Part shown: positions 62,390 through 64,000 of the stretch, in pieces
Numbering within the stretch: the stretch's first letter is position 1
How the letters are laid out: each line of letters starts with the position of its first letter
Assembly: GCA_944319745.1 (NCBI GenBank)
Contig: CALUET010000023.1
Location: 186,001-250,000, forward strand
DNA from: an uncultured Phocaeicola sp.
Lineage (GTDB): Bacteria > Bacteroidota > Bacteroidia > Bacteroidales > Bacteroidaceae
Reading direction: 5' to 3'
DNA length: 64,000 bases
Notes under the pieces: generated by a model
What the model was told of the DNA's origin: nothing
What the model saw: only the letters and a program-made list of their open reading frames with translations
The model's database searches: none
Translations under genes and position numbers: made by a program

Positions 62390-62947
62390 TTAAAAGGTCA
62401 TGGACGCATGGAAACCGTAATATTTATGGTCGGTCATGGGAACCAATGTCAGATTATGCTTCTTTGTGAAGGGGCGTGTAAAGAGATAAGAGCAGCCGGC
62501 TCCGATGGCTGCTCCGGCAAGAACATCCCAGCAATCGTGCTTTTTCCCGTAAACTCTGCTCCATCCCACGTAGGTAGACAGAACGTAAGCCGGCAGTCCC
62601 CATTTCCATCCGTATCGGCGTTGAATGAAAGCTGCGGCGGCAAATGATGTAGCTGTATGCATGGACGGGAACGAATGACGGTCGCTATGGTCGGGACGAT
62701 CCTTTTTTATCAGATATTTTAATCCGTAGGTTATCCCAACGGTGGTGATGCCTGCCAAAGCTCCCTGCTTTAATCCTTCCCAATCTTTCTGAATCAGTAC
62801 GGCAGTAAGCCCGGCAACAGGAAGTAAAACTGCCCCGATGTCGCCGGATGTACGGATGTTTTTTCTTGCACCTTCCACTTCGATTGTTTGTGAATGTGCA
62901 GGTACGGTTAGAGAGAATATGGCAATGAGAAGGATAAAGATTCTCAT
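62390..62947 (-). CDS. PAP2-family membrane phosphatase
   Basis: A 185-residue phosphatidic-acid-phosphatase type 2 protein with a signal peptide (LIAIFSLTVPAHS). The three acid-phosphatase motifs are visible: KKDRPDHSDRHSFPSMHTAT (KxxxxxxRP is split as KKDRP with PSMHT following), then the catalytic His in SRVYGKKHDCWDVLAG. It may hydrolyse undecaprenyl or phosphatidyl phosphate in the periplasm. It follows the diacylglycerol-kinase-like gene by 6 bases. Confidence 0.87.
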   Translation of the reverse strand: MRIFILLIAIFSLTVPAHSQTIEVEGARKNIRTSGDIGAVLLPVAGLTAVLIQKDWEGLKQGALAGITTVGITYGLKYLIKKDRPDHSDRHSFPSMHTATSFAAAAFIQRRYGWKWGLPAYVLSTYVGWSRVYGKKHDCWDVLAGAAIGAGCSYLFTRPFTKKHNLTLVPMTDHKYYGFHASMTF

Positions 62948-62953
62948 GATTGT

Positions 62954-63322
62954 TCAGAATAATTTGGGAATGAATATGATAAGTCCGACGGCTGCGGCTG
63001 CAATTGCGAGTATCAGTACACTGCCGGCTGCCAGATCTTTTGTCTGTTTTATGGCATCGCGCTGTTCCTCCGTCACGAAATCGGCCAGTCTTTCTATCGA
63101 TGAATTTACGGCCTCGGCGGCAAGAACCATTCCGATGGACAGGATGATTGCAATCCATTCCGCTGCTGATAGACGAACCATGATGCCGGCAATGGTGACA
63201 CAGATTGCAGCGAAGCAATGAATCCATGCGTTATGTTCGCGGGATATCAGCAGATAAATCCCGTTGGCGGCGTATTTGAAACTTCTTAAACGTTTGCGTA
63301 TGGTGAAAGGTTCATTTCTCAT
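62954..63322 (-). CDS. dgkA: Diacylglycerol kinase-like (DgkA/undecaprenol kinase) membrane protein
   Basis: A 122-residue integral membrane lipid kinase of the DgkA type. The signature EAVNSSIERLADFVTEEQRD followed by KQTKDLAAGSVLI carries the conserved Glu/Asn and Lys/Asp residues, and there are three or four membrane helices. I take the start at 63322, where ATG overlaps the stop of the upstream xth gene (ATGA, 4-base overlap), so the two are coupled. It phosphorylates diacylglycerol or undecaprenol; the present family is often undecaprenol-type in Gram-positives, so the substrate is open. Confidence 0.88.
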   Translation of the reverse strand: MRNEPFTIRKRLRSFKYAANGIYLLISREHNAWIHCFAAICVTIAGIMVRLSAAEWIAIILSIGMVLAAEAVNSSIERLADFVTEEQRDAIKQTKDLAAGSVLILAIAAAAVGLIIFIPKLF

Positions 63323-64000
63323 TTTAGTACAACTTCTACCGGGCAATGGTCGGAACCGTAGATATCGGTATGAATGTCTGCGCTGACAAGCCGGTCGGTT
63401 AAACGCGATGAAATCAAAAAGTAGTCGATACGCCATCCTGCATTTTTCTCGCGTGCTTTAAAACGGTACGACCACCAAGAGTAGATGTTTTCCTGTTCGG
63501 GATAAAAGAAGCGGAAGGTGTCTGTAAATCCGGCATCGAGCAATGTCTGGAATTTCTCTCGCTCCTGGTCGGTAAAACCGGCATTCATGCGGTTGGTCTT
63601 CGGGTTCTTCAGGTCGATTTCCTTATGTGCTACATTTAGGTCGCCGCATACCAGCAAGGGCTTTTTCTTGTCCAGTTCCAGTAAATAATTCCGGAAATCA
63701 TTTTCCCATTGCATTCGATAGTCCAAACGCTTGAGGCCGTCTTGCGAGTTTGGGGTATAAACTGTAATTAAATAAAAGTCCGGCATCTCCAAAGTAATGA
63801 CGCGTCCTTCGCGGTCATGGGCATCGATTCCTAAACCATATTGCACCGAAATGGGAGTATGACGCGTAAAAATGGCAGTACCTGAGTAGCCCTTTTTCTC
63901 GGCATAATTCCAGAAAGAAGAATAACCCTCGAAGGATAAGTCGAGCTGTCCCGCCTGCATTTTTGTTTCCTGCAGGCAGAAAAAGTCGGCATCCAGCTTA
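63319..64000 (-). CDS. xth: Exodeoxyribonuclease III, 5' end outside window
   Basis: An AP endonuclease / 3'-5' exonuclease of the ExoIII family, involved in base excision repair. The visible part (227 residues) reads DADFFCLQETKMQAGQ at the right edge; the initiation codon lies beyond 64000. Catalytic motifs are ETK (metal Glu), GDLNVAHKEIDL, NAGWRIDYFLIS and the final YGSDHCPVEVVL with the conserved Asp-His. It is first visible in a minus-strand group with dgkA and PAP2. Confidence 0.93.
   Translation of the reverse strand, partial: KLDADFFCLQETKMQAGQLDLSFEGYSSFWNYAEKKGYSGTAIFTRHTPISVQYGLGIDAHDREGRVITLEMPDFYLITVYTPNSQDGLKRLDYRMQWENDFRNYLLELDKKKPLLVCGDLNVAHKEIDLKNPKTNRMNAGFTDQEREKFQTLLDAGFTDTFRFFYPEQENIYSWWSYRFKAREKNAGWRIDYFLISSRLTDRLVSADIHTDIYGSDHCPVEVVLK

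Noticed and set aside
1-64000. Mobile element, prophage, CRISPR array or tRNA
   Set aside because: No transposase, integrase, direct-repeat array or cloverleaf was recognised, and gene content and style look uniform across the window.

Overview
The window is a stretch of Bacteroidales chromosome. The evidence is Bacteroidetes-type promoters (a TAnnTTTG -7 box lies in front of many genes), lipoproteins with a plain Cys lipobox, GH92, GH78 and GH106-like glycosidases, an Rnf cluster in RseC-B-C-D-G-E-A order, DUF4837, DUF4922 and DUF5112/5113-type proteins, and inositol-phosphate synthase. A Bacteroides or Parabacteroides-like gut organism fits, but I cannot name the genus. Apart from the two genes cut by the window edges, I see no broken genes. 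I also see no insertion sequence, prophage, CRISPR array, tRNA or rRNA.

Layout. 1-3.6 kb (minus strand): 3' part of rpsA (ribosomal protein S1, with a 20-base A tract in its coding strand), then a slyD / sugar-kinase / SIMPL-domain operon. 3.8-10.1 kb (plus): the isoleucine-valine operon ilvD-ilvB-ilvN-(acyl-ACP thioesterase)-ilvC, preceded by an unannotated leader peptide of 26 codons (12 Ile/Leu/Val) and a strong terminator with a competing antiterminator, which is a complete transcription attenuator. 10.2-13.5 kb: nitroreductase and a GH78 rhamnosidase. 13.5-21.7 kb (minus): a four-gene operon of a glycosyltransferase fused to a GalT/HIT-like DUF4922 domain, a SpoIID/LytB protein, an AmpG-like permease and a secreted GH106-like hydrolase. 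21.8-25.0 kb: rlmN, a DUF4837 lipoprotein and pdxA. 25.2-32.5 kb: sugar permease, GH92 mannosidase, PfkB kinase, inositol-3-phosphate synthase and a CDF metal exporter.

32.7-38.9 kb: a small histone-H1-like protein, then three overlapping genes: a 1481-residue tandem sensor kinase, its response regulator and a membrane protein. In the kinase the ATP-binding motifs are in the first half and the only HisKA-like histidine is in the second. 39-47.8 kb: a TlpA-like thioredoxin, an ECF sigma factor with no anti-sigma gene, rseC-rnfBCDGEA and galE. 48-51.9 kb: a MATE exporter and a second GH92 enzyme preceded by a 32-bp dyad. 52-60.5 kb (minus): SDR enzyme, Dna2-like nuclease-helicase, lipoprotein and a copper P-type ATPase. 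60.6-64 kb: MaoC-like hydratase, TIGR02757 protein, a small lipoprotein, and a minus-strand xth-dgkA-PAP2 group cut by the right edge.

The two observations I find most worth following are the ilv attenuator (3846-4060) and the complementary tandem kinase (33067-37512). The DUF4922/SpoIID/AmpG operon is the best candidate for an uncharacterised cell-wall sugar pathway.
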